Source: Mycolicibacterium sp. CBMA 234
GTDB lineage: Bacteria; Actinomycetota; Actinomycetes; Mycobacteriales; Mycobacteriaceae
Assembly (NCBI RefSeq): GCF_009729415.1
Contig: NZ_MPKW01000002.1
Coordinates: 1 to 46,018 of the forward strand
DNA length: 46,018 bases
Direction of reading: 5' to 3'
Every line of letters starts with the position of its first letter. Positions within the stretch are counted from its first letter, which is position 1. A program made the position numbers and the translations under genes. Under the pieces are notes generated by a model that searched no databases, was not told the DNA's origin, and saw nothing but the letters and a program-made list of their open reading frames with translations. Shown piece by piece: positions 45,203 through 46,018 of the stretch.

Positions 45203-46018
45203 ATGGCACCACGCCAACGAATAGCTACTGCTGCCGCCGTAGCGGCATCGGGGCTGTTGGTCGCTGGATTGGGCGGTGCGAACGCCTTCGCTGATTCTGC
45301 AGCGTCTGACGGCGGCTCGAGTGGCCATGACACCAGTGCTTCGCACGACGTCACAGGGCCCGGGGGCGGCTCCGCCGCTGGTAGTGGGCACGCGACCCCG
45401 GGGCGGCAGGTGGAACGGCCAGGCGGGCGACTGCAGCTGCCGTCGTTGGGCGGTGCCAGGCGAGATGTGAATTCGGATAAGCGCGGCCAGTCCGGTGCAG
45501 TTGCCCCGAGTGGTTCCGGTAGTGGTGTTCGCAGTCCCGGTGATGCGGGTGAAGCGGGCCAAAATGGATCCACCAGCAATGGTTCCAGCAAACAAAATAA
45601 TTCGTCTTCTGCGGGCGGAACTGGGCAATCTGGAACGTCAAACTCAGCTACTGGCGAACACCCGCAGGCGACTGCGGGCACACCGCAACAGACCGGATCC
45701 CCGGTGGCGCCCGCCGGGACCACCTCGACGGGCGTCACCGACTCCGGGACCACAGGCACGACCGGGACCACAGGCACTACCGGGACCACGGGCACTACCG
45801 GGACCACGGGGACCGCAACTGCGGGGACACCCGGTCGGCCGACACCGGCCGCTGCGACCGATCCGGTTACTTCCACGGATCCGGCGCCGGCCACCAGCAC
45901 ACCCACCCCGCACGTCCTGACGCTTCCGGGTCTGGGCGGCATCACGCTGCCGAATCTGGGTGGCATCGCCCTTCCGGGTCTGGGTGGCAGTGGCAGTGGC
46001 AGTGGCAGTGGCTCGGGA
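45203..46018 (+). CDS. Secreted repeat-rich protein (partial, runs off the window)
   Basis: 272 codons are open to the right edge. ATG 45203 follows GAGGGA. A signal peptide (residues 1-31, cleavage near ANAFA-DS) leads to a low-complexity Ser/Gly/Asn/Thr-rich mature part. Residues about 182-205 are tandem TGT units encoded by near-identical 18-base repeats, followed by LPGLGGI/LPNLGGI octads and a Gly-Ser run to the edge. It is likely a cell-wall or surface protein; no enzyme domain is seen. The long frame on the opposite strand is a composition shadow. Confidence 0.8.
   Translation, partial: MAPRQRIATAAAVAASGLLVAGLGGANAFADSAASDGGSSGHDTSASHDVTGPGGGSAAGSGHATPGRQVERPGGRLQLPSLGGARRDVNSDKRGQSGAVAPSGSGSGVRSPGDAGEAGQNGSTSNGSSKQNNSSSAGGTGQSGTSNSATGEHPQATAGTPQQTGSPVAPAGTTSTGVTDSGTTGTTGTTGTTGTTGTTGTTGTATAGTPGRPTPAAATDPVTSTDPAPATSTPTPHVLTLPGLGGITLPNLGGIALPGLGGSGSGSGSGSG
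45747..45812 (+). repeat. 18-base tandem repeats encoding Thr-Thr-Gly units
   Basis: Units close to GGGACCACAGGCACTACC recur in register, each differing by one or two bases. Such tracts can change copy number between strains. Confidence 0.7.

Noticed and set aside
45154..45966. Minus-strand frame of Pro/Val repeats opposite the secreted protein
   Set aside because: It mirrors the tandem repeats of the plus-strand gene. The plus frame has a signal peptide and a ribosome site; this one has neither.

Overview
The window is from a mycobacterium, probably a fast-growing environmental species able to use one-carbon substrates. The evidence is high-GC coding sequence, GTG starts and a right-hand gene order (gltB, gltD, PHP protein, ethR/ethA, rraA, hns with PAKK repeats, DUF6474-type protein) that matches the region M. 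tuberculosis carries as Rv3859c to Rv3850. A nearby dinB resembles M. smegmatis DinB3. The species assignment is inference; the synteny is from known families.

Positions 1-17088 form a ribulose monophosphate (RuMP) locus for formaldehyde fixation. It opens with the 3' end of hexulose-6-phosphate synthase (hps), then zwf-opcA, a divergent LuxR-type regulator, tkt-tal-rpe-rpiB-fba, 6-phospho-3-hexuloisomerase (hxlB), a cupin, pfk and an aquaporin. The two signature enzymes sit about 14 kb apart, with the sugar-rearranging enzymes that regenerate ribulose 5-phosphate between them. Inside the locus, on the minus strand (13402 down to 10072), are six membrane-protein genes whose stop and start codons overlap at every junction, built around an APC-family amine permease. 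A 16-bp motif recurs upstream of tkt and of hxlB.

Positions 17089-23707 hold a long leader and glutamate synthase gltB-gltD. Positions 23765-28808 hold a catabolic unit: a LuxR-type regulator divergent from coupled genes for an amidohydrolase, an amidase and a nitrilase-family enzyme. Positions 28798-31727 hold a membrane-anchored predicted beta-propeller protein with a 37-residue gene just upstream, a Tat-exported polysaccharide deacetylase and a 46-residue gene.

Positions 31863-37469 hold an LLM-type F420 enzyme, a PHP/HhH protein, a membrane protein, a DUF4333-like lipoprotein and an orphan type VII secretion (ESX) associated cassette. The cassette has an EspH-like acidic protein, two WXG-type small proteins, an out-of-frame C-terminal domain, a coupled membrane protein, and two members of one paralogous family at its edges.

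Positions 37466-45000 hold dinB, a TetR-controlled nitroreductase/FAD-monooxygenase pair, ethR/ethA with a clear operator, and the DUF6474-hns-rraA operon. The window ends inside a gene for a secreted, repeat-rich protein. I saw no rRNA, tRNA, CRISPR array or transposase.
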